Shown here: one piece after another, positions 11,939-23,600 of the stretch
Layout of the letters: every line of letters starts with the position of its first letter
Position numbering within the stretch: position 1 is the stretch's first letter
Source of the DNA: Didymella arachidicola
Taxonomy: Eukaryota; Ascomycota; Dothideomycetes; Pleosporales; Didymellaceae
DNA: 64,000 nt
Direction: 5' to 3'
Assembly: GCA_016630955.3 (NCBI GenBank)
Contig: CM049992.1
Coordinates: forward strand, 1,426,001-1,490,000
Program-made: the position numbers and the translations under genes
The notes under the pieces: model-generated
The model's input: the letters and a program-made list of their open reading frames with translations, nothing else
What the model was told of the DNA's origin: nothing
Database searches by the model: none

Positions 11939-12040
11939 GCCTGACTCACCCTCATAATACAAACCCATCTGCGCCAGCAAAGGCTGATTGCTTGCATCTG
12001 TTCATAATCCGCCTACGGCCGCAAGCAGCAATCAGCCACC

Positions 12041-12802
12041 ATGTCGCAACAAGACTACTTTTCATACCTACCGCAGACACCTGCAAACGAAAGCAGAAGC
12101 AGAGTATCAAGCGGACCGGCGCTGCCTGAGCGCAAAAGCTCAAAAGCCATGCACGACATTATTCCGCCCTGGGCAGAAATGCCGGCAACACCACCAAGCT
12201 GCCGCACAGTGAGCTACTCGCGCTGGTCGCGCTTCACAGCATCCGGATGTAGCACACCAAATGGCGAACTGAAAGCTTCCAAGCTCTGCACAAACCACGG
12301 CACAACCCCAACATACAGCCCACCAGCAAATGAGTGGACCTACCTGGGCGTCGAGCAACCTCTGCGATGCGGAAAGCCGGAAGTGCAGCGAAGCAGACAT
12401 CGTCGCCAGCAAAGCGCGAATCAGTTTTCGCAGCAAAGTTCAGGCACATGTCCCAGTCTATCCTCCACAGCCACGAGCACAGCCAGCACCAGCAGCAAAA
12501 CCGAGCCCATGGAGTTTCGGCGCCGCGACGTGCAGCGCGCAAGCCAAACTTCGCAGCTGACAGAATCCTTCAGAGCGTCGCCTGTCAAGGGCGGCCAAGA
12601 CCAGCATCAGCCTCAAGGAATGCTCGGCCTGATGGCGAAGCTTGGCCTGAATGCAGAGGATTGCGAAGAGCTGCCTTCGGCATTTGATGATTCCGAGGAC
12701 GAGGACGAAGTCGACATGGAGGACCTGAGGCCGGCAAAATCGGCGATGGGGAAGAAGGGCGGTGTTGCGCATCCTGTTGCGGGCAACGCGATGGCACGGT
12801 AA
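12041..12802 (+). CDS. Conserved-looking disordered protein of unknown function
   Basis: Single exon, 253 residues. The start is CCACCATGT, an ideal Kozak-like context. The protein is rich in S, Q, T and P and likely disordered. It contains an acidic patch near residues 213-230 (DDSEDEDEVDMED). A short hydrophobic segment just before it, GMLGLMAKLGLNAEDC, could be a helical binding motif. No domain, signal peptide or membrane segment is visible. Function not assignable. Length, codon order and start context support a real gene. Confidence 0.6.
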   Translation: MSQQDYFSYLPQTPANESRSRVSSGPALPERKSSKAMHDIIPPWAEMPATPPSCRTVSYSRWSRFTASGCSTPNGELKASKLCTNHGTTPTYSPPANEWTYLGVEQPLRCGKPEVQRSRHRRQQSANQFSQQSSGTCPSLSSTATSTASTSSKTEPMEFRRRDVQRASQTSQLTESFRASPVKGGQDQHQPQGMLGLMAKLGLNAEDCEELPSAFDDSEDEDEVDMEDLRPAKSAMGKKGGVAHPVAGNAMAR

Positions 12803-13099
12803 CGGCGGCGTTCGAAGGGAGCATGTCTCGCGCGTGACAGCGGTTGCATTTGGGTTTACCGGCGGTTTGCATTATTGGGTTCATCGGCACACAGACACAC
12901 GTTTGCATTTGCATAGTGTCAGGCGTTCAGGAATAGGTATACCATGGGAAGACTCCCGCGACGGAGCGGAGGAGCATCTGCAGCTAGCCTGAAGCTCGGG
13001 CCTTGAATTAATTCAATGACGATGTTAATCAACATTACATAACTTTCTCTAGTGCCAGTGCTTCATTGCTGCTAACACTTACAACTAACATCCCTCACA

Positions 13100-13923
13100 A
13101 TGGAGCGCCAGATAATATACTACACACGATCGCTATCCCAGCGCGTCATCCAATCCTCCACTCGCCCACTCCGCGCGTCCTCACTCCCTTCGTCTCGGCC
13201 CTCGTCTGCATCAAGCCGATCATGCACGTCCAGTCTCCGCCCCTCCTCTCGTCGCAGCATCCACATCTCCGCCCCCGTACTGATGCAGTCGCGCCCGCCC
13301 AAATCCCGCGACCGCGGCCCCAAGAGCGACGAAGACACGCAGACAGACTTCAACGCGCTCGATGTGCTTAGAAACACCGCTGCGCCGGCGACTAGCATCG
13401 ATGCGACTACATCTGACGGGTTTGCGCTGAATAATCAGATGAGGGTTAGTGGCTGTGGTTTGTTGCTTGTGGGTGGTGAGGCGTTCAGATGGTGGCCGTG
13501 GTTGGGCGAGGGAACGGGCGAGGAGGTTGGGACAGCGAGACTGAAGAACAAGAAGGGGCAGTGGGAGATTGCGCAGGAAGGATGGGGGGCGTTGGAGCTG
13601 GTGTGGCCGAAGCCTGGTATGTCTTGAGCCTGTGATCTGCACCCACTGCTACGGAGATGCTGGATGGCTACTTCAGTTTCGAGGGGCTGTACTAACAAGA
13701 TGTAGATATTCTGATTATCGGCACCGGCCCGTCTGTACTCCCTCTCGCGCCTGCGGTTCGAACGTACCTTAACGGTCTCGGTATTCGATTGGAGGTTCAG
13801 GATACACGGAATGCCGCGGCGCAGTTCAACCTGCTAGCGACAGAGAGAGGTGTGGGTCAAGTTGCGGCCGCGCTGATACCCACAGGGTGGAGAGAGGGTA
13901 GAGGGATTGTGTCTGATGAGTAG
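13100..13923 (+). CDS. Complex I assembly factor NDUFAF3-like (Mth938/DUF498 domain)
   Basis: Probable mitochondrial assembly factor for NADH:ubiquinone oxidoreductase. Exons are 13100-13616 and 13706-13923; the 89-nt intron has GTATGT, CTAAC and TAG signals and is phase 1. The product has 244 residues. The first 60 or so residues are rich in R and S and free of acidic residues, as expected of a matrix-targeting presequence. The Mth938 fold is marked by GWGALELVWPKP before the intron and DILIIGTGPSVLPL after it, then the block Y-L-N-G-L-G-I-x-L-E-V-Q-D-T-R-N-A and F-N-L-L-A-x-E-R-G-V-G-Q-V-A-A-A-L-I-P. These are the conserved blocks of the family. Presence of the gene implies a complex I-containing fungus. 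Confidence 0.9.
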
Positions 13924-14174
13924 ATGCTGAATAAGAGGAAGACGTCCCTGGTCAAAAACGACGGACACAGAAGGGTTGTAACATACTGTACAAAACCGCA
14001 TAATGAACAATGCAAGAGCAGGAAATCTCGTGTGAACGTTTCTTGATGAAATGCGTTTGCCTGCTTGCTAGATCTGATTGACAGCAAACAGGAACTCAAC
14101 GGCCCTCTTTAGTTCGACGCACAACTCTACGACTCCACAATGAGTGCGTCGAATTTGATCTCAAGTAAAGGACA

Positions 14175-15401
14175 ATGTTCAAAGGCCCCTTCCTCGACGA
14201 GTTTTCAGACGAGGAAGCCACGGAAGACACAACAACACAGGTTGTACTAAACGAAACCTCAAGCGTACCCTCCAACGAGATAACAAGCACCTCCTGTCCA
14301 ACAGCCACTCAGGATCCGTTCTTAGAGCCCGCTGCAAGAACTACACGCCCGTCGCTCTTCCTCGACGACCTCCCAAGTCAGACGATGACCGAAAGCGACA
14401 TCGCAGAAGCGCAAGCAGCCGTCCGAGTCGCCCAAACCCGCGCCTACGAACCCTCCCGCGCAGCACATACATTTCGCCCCATCTACCCTGTCCATCTCAA
14501 CGACTTCCAGTCTCCCAACACCACAACACCTAGATTGCCAAGCACCCCAAACCCGAGAGACCCAGCCAATCCAAATCCGAGGCCATCCTTCAACCCCTTC
14601 ACAAATGCACCGCCCATCCCCGACGCAGAGACAATAGCAAAACTCTCCCAACTTCCCTTGCAACCACCAATAATGAATGCAGACGAGATCGAGACCCTGC
14701 TCGCACCCGTAAACATCGAGCTACAGAAACTCAAGAGAACAAGCATGCCACCAGACAACGGACGGGTGAAAGGAAAGAGCGCAATACAAGTATTAAAGGG
14801 CCGGCTGCTGCCTATAGGCGGATACATCACCCAACACACAGCAAATATGGGGGAGGATCGGCGAGGGCGTGCGGAGACAGAGGTCTGTCGCCACATCGCG
14901 GAGCAGTATTGGCCGCAGAACCTTAGGAGGGTCGATGGGCTGATGATCATGGAGATGTATCGTAATAGTGTTTTTGTTGAGAAGGTAAGGCATGAGCAGT
15001 GGCTGGTGGAGGTGGAGGTGGAGGAGGAGGCGAGTAGGGTTCGAGCTGAAGAGGAGGAAGCTGACTGGAAAGCTCGAGCTGAAGAGGAGGAAATGGGATG
15101 GAGAGCTCGAGCCGAACGGGGGGAAGTCAGATGGGAAGATCAAGCTGAAGAAGAAGAACCAGCATGGATGTTTGAAAGTCCCGGTAATGCTTTCGCTGGT
15201 GAGAGCAAAGAGAAGATGGCTGGGTTGGACATGTGGACGTCGCATGGTGAGGAGAACTTTGGGCCTGCGCCACTACCGGGAGAAGTGATGCCAGGGCTTG
15301 AGATTGGTGAGACTGACGATGAGGGTAATGTTAGTATGGTAGATGATTTATCCGGGACGGACTGGACGAGATGGCCATGGGGCCAGCCGAAGGGCGGCTA
15401 G
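14175..15401 (+). CDS. Hypothetical protein with a CHD1 C-terminal (CHCT/DUF4208)-like helical segment
   Basis: Single exon, 408 residues. Residues 1-165 are disordered and rich in P, T and N. Residues about 168-265 have a pattern like the CHCT/DUF4208 domain found at the C-terminus of CHD1 remodellers: L-A-P-V-N-I-E-L-Q-K-L-K, then L-L-P-I-G-G-Y-I, then C-R-H-I-A-E-Q-Y-W-P and G-L-M-I-M-E-M-Y. A charged region follows (about 275-325) with three or four degenerate 13-residue repeats around R-A-E-E-E-E-x-x-W-(K/R)-A. No helicase or chromodomain is present, so this would be a free-standing domain protein. The match is by eye and moderate; a structural search would settle it. Confidence 0.55.
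   Translation: MFKGPFLDEFSDEEATEDTTTQVVLNETSSVPSNEITSTSCPTATQDPFLEPAARTTRPSLFLDDLPSQTMTESDIAEAQAAVRVAQTRAYEPSRAAHTFRPIYPVHLNDFQSPNTTTPRLPSTPNPRDPANPNPRPSFNPFTNAPPIPDAETIAKLSQLPLQPPIMNADEIETLLAPVNIELQKLKRTSMPPDNGRVKGKSAIQVLKGRLLPIGGYITQHTANMGEDRRGRAETEVCRHIAEQYWPQNLRRVDGLMIMEMYRNSVFVEKVRHEQWLVEVEVEEEASRVRAEEEEADWKARAEEEEMGWRARAERGEVRWEDQAEEEEPAWMFESPGNAFAGESKEKMAGLDMWTSHGEENFGPAPLPGEVMPGLEIGETDDEGNVSMVDDLSGTDWTRWPWGQPKGG
15045..15150 (+). repeat. Coding tandem repeat, about 39-bp unit
   Basis: Imperfect repeats of a 39-bp unit beginning GCTCGAGCTGAAGAGGAGGA encode R-A-E-E-E-E blocks of the gene at 14175. The first two copies are nearly identical at the DNA level and the later ones drift. Confidence 0.6.
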
Positions 15402-18048
15402 AAGGGGGCTGGGAACTCGAGTTTGTATAGCTTTGTTTGGATCTTCTTGTGTTCTTTTTTTCATTACTTCTTGACGTGGTTCTTCATGCTAATGATAACG
15501 CGGTGCGTGACTAAGTGGTCGGTCGACGTCGCATTTTTGTTCACCTGCTTTTACTTCGTTCCTGATGTCAACCGTTTTGCTGGGCAGGCTGTCCATAAGT
15601 TGAGCTCTACAATCTCAAAGCACTTACACGTTTAAGAATAGCCATCCGTTCGTATTCGAACGGGTCCAGGCGGTGTTCATGCGCCGGCTCAGCTCAGAAG
15701 AGCATCTGAGAAGCGAGACGGTATCCTAGGATTGAAGCATGGACCTACATGGGCGTAGATGCGTATGGAGGCTTCTTCTGATGACGAAGATGAACTGGTG
15801 CGGCATCATAAAGTCTCACTACTAGATCGATCTCGAAAAGACATTGTGCCATGTTGTACCCAAATACAGCTTCATGATCCTTGTGGAAAACGAGCGTGAG
15901 GGGGATGGCATCATGACGAGGGGGCAATCTTGACGCGCCAGAATGCCATACTACAGGCAGAGGTGCTATGGCAACAAAGATCGCCTTGGTGAACTGAACT
16001 TACTGGGTCTCGGTAAGATGCCTTCATTGGCCGGTAGTACAGAAGTCTCTCTTTGCAGGTCTCAGTCACGTACACCAGTACAGAGGCAAATTTCCACTCC
16101 CTGGCTGGTGGTCATCCCACGATCAAGATGGCTTCGACTACCTTGCCAACGCTTGGAGATATCAGGCGAATACGACGGACAAGGTTGCCCACAGTCTTGT
16201 AGCAATGAATACAAAGAGCATATTGGCTCATAGTACACCGATCAAGCCTCTTGGACATCTGCTAGGCAAACGTACGGTTCATGATCTGGAGCCCGGACAG
16301 TGGCATCGTGGAAACACATGAACCTCGCCCATGGATTCAATGCGGTCCCATACGCGAATACGAATATAGCGGAGAAGCGTTCACAGTCAAGATGGGGTTG
16401 CGAGGTCTGTCGGTGAGAGATACCGTCCGTCGTCAGTGGTCAAAAGCCGCGTCGAATTAGACCAGCGATTGGGCCCTGCATCAAAGCTACCAGGCGCAAC
16501 AGGTTTCGCTTGAGCGAGAACGCGGCTGAAACAGCGAATGCGTAATCCCCGGCGAGTAACCGGTGAATCTTGTCAGGCAGCATGCAGTACGCGTCGTCAT
16601 CGGCAAGAAAACTGGACCAGATCACATTTACTGGAATCTTGCTCTGACTTTGGCTTTGTGTTGCTTTTGCGACTACTGTGTTGTCACTGACAGCTGACAG
16701 AATAAGGTTGAGTGACAGGACGTGCGGAAGACCCTGGTTCACGTCAATCTGGTATGTGGAGGGTCTTTCCGACGCCCAGTCGCGTGTACTGTGTATGGTC
16801 TGCAGATGGCCAGAGCTTGAGTATATTCACACCCACGACTCGTGCGACTCCACGATGAACTGCCGCGAACGTCGTCATTGGGTTTTTGGGGGGCAGGGGG
16901 AAGGGGCATGGTATTGAGACCATAGCATCGAGTCTCGCCCGGTCGAGAGGATCAAGTAGGTTTGCATGGAAGGTTCCTACCCTTGAGCATAGCAATGCGC
17001 GCTTGTCTGATCTTCACTATGTTTAGCAGCAGTCACAATTCAGAACGAATTATCACGAACGTCGAAAGCACGAAACGAGGTTGGTGTCGGAAGTTGCGGA
17101 GAAAGGTCCAACCATATGCGGTGAATTATGATCGAAGGACTTGGCTGTTTGCTGAGCTGGTTTGAAGCATTGCTCTACGGTGCAAAATACTGACCGATCA
17201 GGACTCTTCCCTGGACACTCTGGAATCCCGGAACCCAACCAGCGTCGTTGGTCTCCACAATCCAGATCAGTAGGCGTGCGTTCACGTGTTACCAGCGATA
17301 ACTCGCCGCCCATGTTCCTACCAGTCAATCACCTTCTACACACGTTGACGTCGCCTATCGATATTGCAAGAAAGGTGCGAAGCTGCGGCTGTACCGCCGG
17401 TTGCAGATCAAACTGCCCAAGGCCCCCAGGGTTTGTAGCTCACGCAAATGGGAAACGTACCTGTCCGACACGCAGGCACGAACGACGCAGGGGCAATTTT
17501 GAGCTTTGACAGTGATAGTGTTGGGTTGACAATTGCAAAATACGGCAACGATGCAGGCGAACATGCAGCAGTCAGATCAGGACCCTGGATAGGGCTTCAT
17601 TGCTTTTTCTTGCCCTAACAAGACGCAGGAACATCCACCAGCCGGCTCAAGCCATCACAACATACGATCTGACTGAGCTACCACCCGCAACTTCACAATG
17701 CGTGCGCAACTTCGTGTTCGGTTTATTGGGCACTGGGATCAACGCGCGGATCGATGCACTAACGACGGCACTACCGCCTGCCCTTCGCGATCACCCCTCG
17801 AGCCCGACCAATCATAGCAATCGGAGCTTCAGGACGCACTTTCTGACGGCTGTGGAAGGCGGGAAGGCTCGCGCTGATACCGCGTGGATCAGTAGCCGTG
17901 CCGGAGAGCTAGTACTATCGTCGATTTGTGGTTGTCGCGATGTGCGCTGCGTGTCGTATGGTTGAATGGCGACCATTCGAAGTCGTTAAGAAGTCAGGGC
18001 CCCGCATCACAATGCCATCACGATTCCATTGTTCATCGACGACGCAAG
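15402..18048. other. 2.6-kb region without an intact gene
   Basis: The longest gene-poor stretch of the left half. Minus-strand open frames at 15745-15927, 16440-16742 and 16744-16995 have protein-like composition but no motif I recognise, and they are not joined by clear splice signals. The plus frame at 17600-17965 is similarly anonymous. The region could contain decayed genes. Confidence 0.4.
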
Positions 18049-19159
18049 ATGGGACCTCCATTACCTCAACGACTGAGAGGAACGGCTGCTACACTTGGTG
18101 CTCTGAGCATCGTAACGACGATTCTGAGGTGCTATGTTAGGGTCAAGGTCATCAAGAAGTGGGGCTGGGATGATACTTTCATAATGCTCGCATTCGTAAG
18201 TATCCAAGTCCTTGTGCCTACTTGAGAAGCAACACTTACGAGATGTACAGATCACACACATGTGGTACACCATCACACTTCTCACTGGTGTACACTATGG
18301 CACCGGCCGACGAACGGCAGACATTTCTGTCGCGGACTCAGTCCACGCCATGCGTTGCTGGTGGCTCTGCTTCCTGGCCTACGCGTCGACCATCACATTT
18401 GCCAAACTCTCTCTGGGTTTCTTTTCCCTTCGCCTGACATCAATTATCACGTTGCACCGCATCGCTACAATTGTCATCACTACAGCCGCTGTACTGGTTG
18501 GCGTTGCCTACTTTATACTTTCCCTGATCCAGTGCGCCCCTGTGGATTTCTTTTGGACACGAATGCAGGGCGCCACTGGTGGAAAGTGCATCGATATGCA
18601 AGTCATCATCGGCATGACATACTTCTACGGCGCTATTGCCGCAGCCACAGATATCGGCTTCGGTCTCCTGCTGGGAGCCTTGGTGTGGAGGCTCAACGTT
18701 GAGCGTAGGACAAAGGTTTTGATCGCCCCTTTGTTGGGCATGGCTTGCATTGCCAGCTATGCCTCCCTCGTACGAATGCCATACATTAACAACTTCAAGT
18801 CTGCCGACTTTCTGTACGGCACTGTCGACATCTCGCTCTGGTCGATCGTTGAGGTTGGCGTATCGGTCGTCGCCGTCAACCTTGCGACACTGCGCCCGCT
18901 TGTCCAGTATGTGGGCGAGAAAGCACGATCAATGACATCTCGTGTGCGCGGCGTCGCGGGGCAAGGGGTAACATCGATTAACAGTAATGAGGCCAGCGAA
19001 CACGAGCTCCGGCATTATGATGACCAGAAGATCAAGGTCTTGTCCCCAAAAATATCCACGCGAGTGATTCCAATCCCTTCAGAAGCCGCTGCGGGCAGAC
19101 AGGCGGATGGAGAGAGCACAACCAGCCTTACTCGGTCGACACGATATCCGGAAGTTTGA
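18049..19159 (+). CDS. PTH11-like / fungal rhodopsin-domain integral membrane protein
   Basis: Predicted seven-helix plasma-membrane protein of the fungal rhodopsin-domain family, which includes PTH11-like receptors. Exons are 18049-18195 and 18251-19159; the 55-nt intron is phase 0, and the product has 351 residues. Helix 1 is followed by L-R-C-Y-V-R and the family hallmark W-G-W-D-D. After the intron, G-V-H-Y-G-T-G-R-R precedes more hydrophobic helices, with the C-A-P-V-D-F-F-W and C-I-D blocks in the central loop. The cytosolic tail (about 275-351) is hydrophilic and S/T-rich. No CFEM domain is present, so it belongs to the CFEM-less group. Upstream ATGs in frame lack support; the chosen one sits just before helix 1, giving a short N-terminus. 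Ligand unknown. Confidence 0.85.
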
Positions 19160-20649
19160 TGGAAGAGAAAAAAGAGGACTGCCAAACTAACGACGAAACG
19201 ACGAAACCAAAACTATATATTGTAATACGCAGGCTTTCCTTTCTGTACACTGCAGTACAGAGCCCGCACTCGCGTTTTCCATTCATTGCCCTCATCCTCT
19301 TTGGTAGATGGACAAGCTGGCAGGGACACATGTACACATACTATTGCAGCTGACGTTGGCGTCTCGAGCGTGGAGCGCATCTTCTCCGGTCCACAAGATC
19401 TATACTTTCTGCGCATATTTCTGGTGCTTGCGACATGACGTGTCTTCCTCAGCTTCCGTGGTCTCATCATCACTAACATCCCCTCGCCGCTTTCGATCAA
19501 TACTACGCCACAGTGCAGTCTTTCCCTCCTGCTCCAGCGCTTTCTTCTGTCTCTGCACAACGTCGAGTCCCAAATGAGGAAGGTACCAAAGGTACCCGTC
19601 ATCCCGTCATGATGTGCATTGATCACTACTCCCTTGACTTTTCCTGAATGGCATGCTACCATCACAGCTACCAAATTAATTTCCATCGGATCATTGCGTT
19701 TTTCTTTTGAGAACTGTTGGAGGTCTTAGACCGCGTGAATTTGTTCACCGTTTGTTCAAGCGCTTGTCTCATGCATATGCAGATTCGCTAATAAGTGATA
19801 CGCCTTACCTCTGTTTCTCAGCGCTTCTTCAACGCGTGTTTATGCTTCTCTAGTAAGGCCGTCCTGGCGGGGCGAAATGTCTAGATTTGTAGCTTTCTAG
19901 CAGTCTAGCACTTGCTCAGGAGCCTGTTACATATTTTCTGTGTGCATTTCGAGAGTCAGGAAAGACCATCAGTCGTATGAGTGGTGCAGTGATGATGCGC
20001 CGGATAAAACGCGCTTGAGGCCAGTCTGTGGAAGTTACATTGAGCGCTTTGATAAGTGAGATATAGTTGTTTCCGGGGATGGAATGAAGCTTGGGATTTA
20101 TGAATAGCATGGTATTGATCAGTGTTGAGGATTGGCGGTGTGGTATTGTCGAGCGGTAGATTCTGGGGTATCCCAGAAATCTGTACTTGCTGCTATGGTA
20201 ATCAAGAAGATCTGAATTTCGTTGTAGTCGTCTTGATGATCGTCGTGCGGACTGAGGGACTGAACCTTATCTTTCGCAAGGCCATTGGCACTGCAAATAC
20301 GCTTTCAACATCCCACAACAGATGTCACTTGTACCTGAAAGAGGATCAATCAGAACACCGCCCAAGAAATTCGCTATAGAAGATATGGTGAAATTTGCTT
20401 AGCTAGTATTATTGCAGATAAGTCAAAGCTTTCAATGCTTCCATGAGTGTTTCCTATCGTGTCTAGCTTATCGTGTCTAGCTTACCGGTACTTCGGGATC
20501 TACTTGCGCTTAGGACGGTCGAATACGATACGAAAGAAAGCGGTCGGATGCGATAAGGAAAACGGCCTAGTACGAAGGAAAACGTGTCGAATACGGGAGA
20601 CGGAACGGATTCGGTGGTCAGCTAGCCTAAGCTGTATCATCACCAAGAA
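19160..20649. other. 1.5-kb intergenic region, convergent 3' ends
   Basis: Lies between the 3' ends of the receptor gene (plus) and the large protein at 20650 (minus). One minus-strand coding-like fragment is listed separately (19400-19603). Otherwise nothing recognised. Confidence 0.45.
19400..19603 (-). pseudogene. Possible gene fragment on the minus strand
   Basis: One minus-strand frame reads D-D-G-Y-L-W-Y-L-P-H-L-G-L-D-V-V-Q-R-Q-K, then a charged helix-like region, and ends in C-R-K-H-Q-K-Y-A-Q-K-V and a stop at 19400-19402. The composition is that of a soluble protein C-terminus. Directly upstream the frame is closed by a TGA, and there is no AG acceptor between that stop and the fragment. 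So it is either truncated or carries an indel in the near-duplicated TGACGGGATGACGGG. Parent family not recognised. Confidence 0.25.
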
Positions 20650-23600
20650 CTAGTTTCCTCGTAGGGCCCTAAGCTCACGCGATAGCTTAGGCTTCTTGGG
20701 CTCAGGTTCGGCCTTACGACGAAGGAACCTACCATGCGTGTTACGCAGGGGCTTAGACTTCCCGACCTTCGGCGCTGCATTATGCACAGACTCGCGTGTT
20801 GAACTATCGTTGCGCTTTGTTCGCTTTGGCGGAGGTGTCTCGATCTCTTCGTCAGCAGAGATTACCACCACTTCTGAGGCGGGAATCTTACGCTTCCGAG
20901 ACTTTGCAGTTGTCGTCTTGGTATTTGGCTCTGAAGGTTTTGCGTTCGATGCCTGCTCATGTTTACGCTTGTCTGCCTCGCGTTCTGCCTTGGTAGCGTA
21001 GCGTGATGACTTAACGAGAGGATAGACCTGATCAATCCTATCGCCTTTCCCTGTGGCCTTCTCCATCTTACGCTTGCGAATAGGAGATGGAGATGGTGAT
21101 GGAGTCTTGTCGTCTAATGTCTCAGACTCGCTGTCATCCTCAGACTCGCTCTCTTCCTCAGGCTTGCTCTCTTCCTCATCGTCCTCATCGTCCTCAGACT
21201 TGCTCTCATCGTTCTCAGACTTGCTCTCGTCCTTAGACTCGCTCTCGTCCTTAGACTCGCTCTCGTCCTTAGACTCGCTCTCGTCCTCAGGCTCGTCGTC
21301 AACGTTCTCATCTTCCTCATCGGCATCGTTGTCGTCCTCGTCGGTGTCTGACGTTTCAGTATTCGAAAGACGCCCAGATTCGGAGGCATAGCCTGCTTCC
21401 CGGAGATCGTCCTCATTTGATTTATCATTGCGGATGGTCCACTCAGCGAGCAGTTCCTTGGTAGTTCGCTGGCGCTTGGCTGCTGGAGTTGACTGATCAT
21501 GATCTGAGACCAGTTCTGTGGTCGTCCGCTTGCGCTTAGCTTTCGAAGTCGACTTGTCTCGTTTCGAGTCTGCCTCTGCCTCTGTCAGATCGACTCGATA
21601 TTTACGCGTACCAGTCTTTGTCTTTGTCTTGGATGATGTCTTTGTTGTCGTTGCCGTCGCATTTGTCTTGTCTGCTGGCACCTTCTTAGTTGTGGAGGGA
21701 GCGAGCTGTGGCTTCTGCGCTGCTGGCTCCGCTTCCGGTGAGATGTTCGATGCCTTCATTGCTGCACGATATGCAGCAAGCATAGTGTCCTCCTTGCGCA
21801 TGTCCTCGGACTTTTGTTCATCGAAGCCAGCCTTCCCGACGCGAGACTCTAGGTTGTTGTGTCGCGCTTTCGAGGATCGTGGGGGCGTAGGGATCTGCTG
21901 AGGCTCGTGATCTATCTCGATATCAGGACTATGACCAGCTTGGGAAATGCCAGGAACCGATTGACGTCGATGACCTGCCTCTTCGTCGTCATCAGTTTCG
22001 TCGCGCGAGGTATTAGCTGTACCAGCCTTTGGCTTTGCGTATGGCTTTGCGCATGGCTTTGTTGTTGCAGGCTGCTTCGTCTGCTGCTTTGTCTTTGTCT
22101 TGCGTCCAGGAACTTGAGCTTCCTCGAAGTGATCTCGGCCATCTTTCTCATTCCTGTCTGCATTTGAATGATGAATATCCTCGGTACGGCCGTGTACGAT
22201 CCATTTCTGGCGCCTTAAGTTCTGCACCCGCATCGTGATAGCAGCAGCCATCTTCAGCTTCGGTGCACCAACCAAGGCCTCGAGATCCTCGCCCTTCATG
22301 AGGTGATCGCAGAGAGCTTTGGAGTACCTGAGCATGGCGCAGATGTGGTAGATGCGTTGCTGGAAGGTCATGTCGCGAGAAGTCTTGAGCTTCTTCAGTG
22401 CTTCTTCGCAATACATATTCGTTGTTTGAGGGCCTTCGGTATGCAAGCCCACTGCAATGTCGAGCATGTGCCAGCACACCTTCTCCATAGCAAGAAGGTT
22501 GTAATAGCTCCCAGGGCCGGCGGACCAGCGCTTGACGAACGAATTCCCGTTCTTGTTGTCCTTGCACTCCGTGCAGTCTTGGAACGCTTCAAACAAATCA
22601 AGGACGTATTTGGCGCGCTCAGCTTGTGTCGTGGGGATGGTTGGATCCTCAGATGGCGCCTCCCAAGCATTCTCGATGGAGCGCGAAGACATAGCTTCTA
22701 CAGCCTCGTCAAGGCTGTTGAACGATAAGCCCATGGGTGCAGCCTGTCGCGTCGGCTCTGGTGATGGCGTGCGAGAAGGCAGGCTTTGACGTCCCCGGGT
22801 GCTACGAGATTGCGGAGAGGGCTCTGCATCTAGCTGGCTAGGCGTCAAGGTGGCATCTGTCGTTGGGAAATCAGCCGAGGGCTGGATATACGCTCCAGGC
22901 TCAGCATTCTGGAGAAGTTGGATTTGCTCTTCTGAGAGAAAATCTTGCTGGGAAGGATCAGCCGTCTGCCGAGGGTTCGGAGGTGCTTCTGGATCTGAAA
23001 ACCCCGGGAATAGCTCGTTACCTGGTGACTCGAATGGCGACTGCAATCCCAGACCGAGCACTTCATTGGTGTTGACCCATTGATGAGAAGCCTCCATCTG
23101 CAGCAACTGTGGGACTTGTGGCTGTGGTTGGTAGAACAGTGTCTGCTGACTTTTGAATGCTTGCCACTGTTGTTGTTCCTCGAAGGTAGCTAGAACAACC
23201 TGAGAAGACGCTTGAGGTTGATTCAGCATCATCGCAGGCTGGATCGCGAGAGCCGGCATCTGTGACATGGTAAGTTGAGCCGGCTCGAGGGACATACCAA
23301 GATTCCCGCCATTCTGCTGCACCACGAATTGCGAGACAGGCTGACCAATCGGAGCATAGCCTGTCAAACCAGCGTCAAGGAACTGGTCTGGGAACAGCTC
23401 AAGATTGTGGTCGAAGAAGTTACGGTCTGCGGATTGAGTCATGTCGAATCCTTCGGGAGTGACGTGAGCGGACGGATCGACTCTATTGCCAAAACCAGGC
23501 ACAGTCATAGACTCAACGGCCTGATGTGAGTGTGTCACGCCAAAGATATCTTGTCCATTGTCGAACAGATGTCGATCTGCGATGCCGCGAATGTCTTCAC

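Larger units (their letters stand above)
10158..12040. other. 1.9-kb intergenic region with a probable decayed coding stretch
   Basis: No intact gene is seen. A minus-strand coding-like relic is listed separately at 10440-10800. Other open frames (10887-11069, 11370-11666, 11519-11980) are short and show no family motif. A TATAAA at about 11933-11938 lies roughly 100 nt before the ATG at 12041. Confidence 0.45.

Noticed and set aside
17600..17965. 121-codon plus-strand frame before the receptor gene
   Set aside because: No motif, no start context and no splice link to the receptor; composition like a chance frame.
19213..19686. 157-codon minus-strand frame
   Set aside because: Composition is poor (many C, R, H); a neighbouring frame of the same DNA looks more protein-like and is listed as a possible fragment instead.
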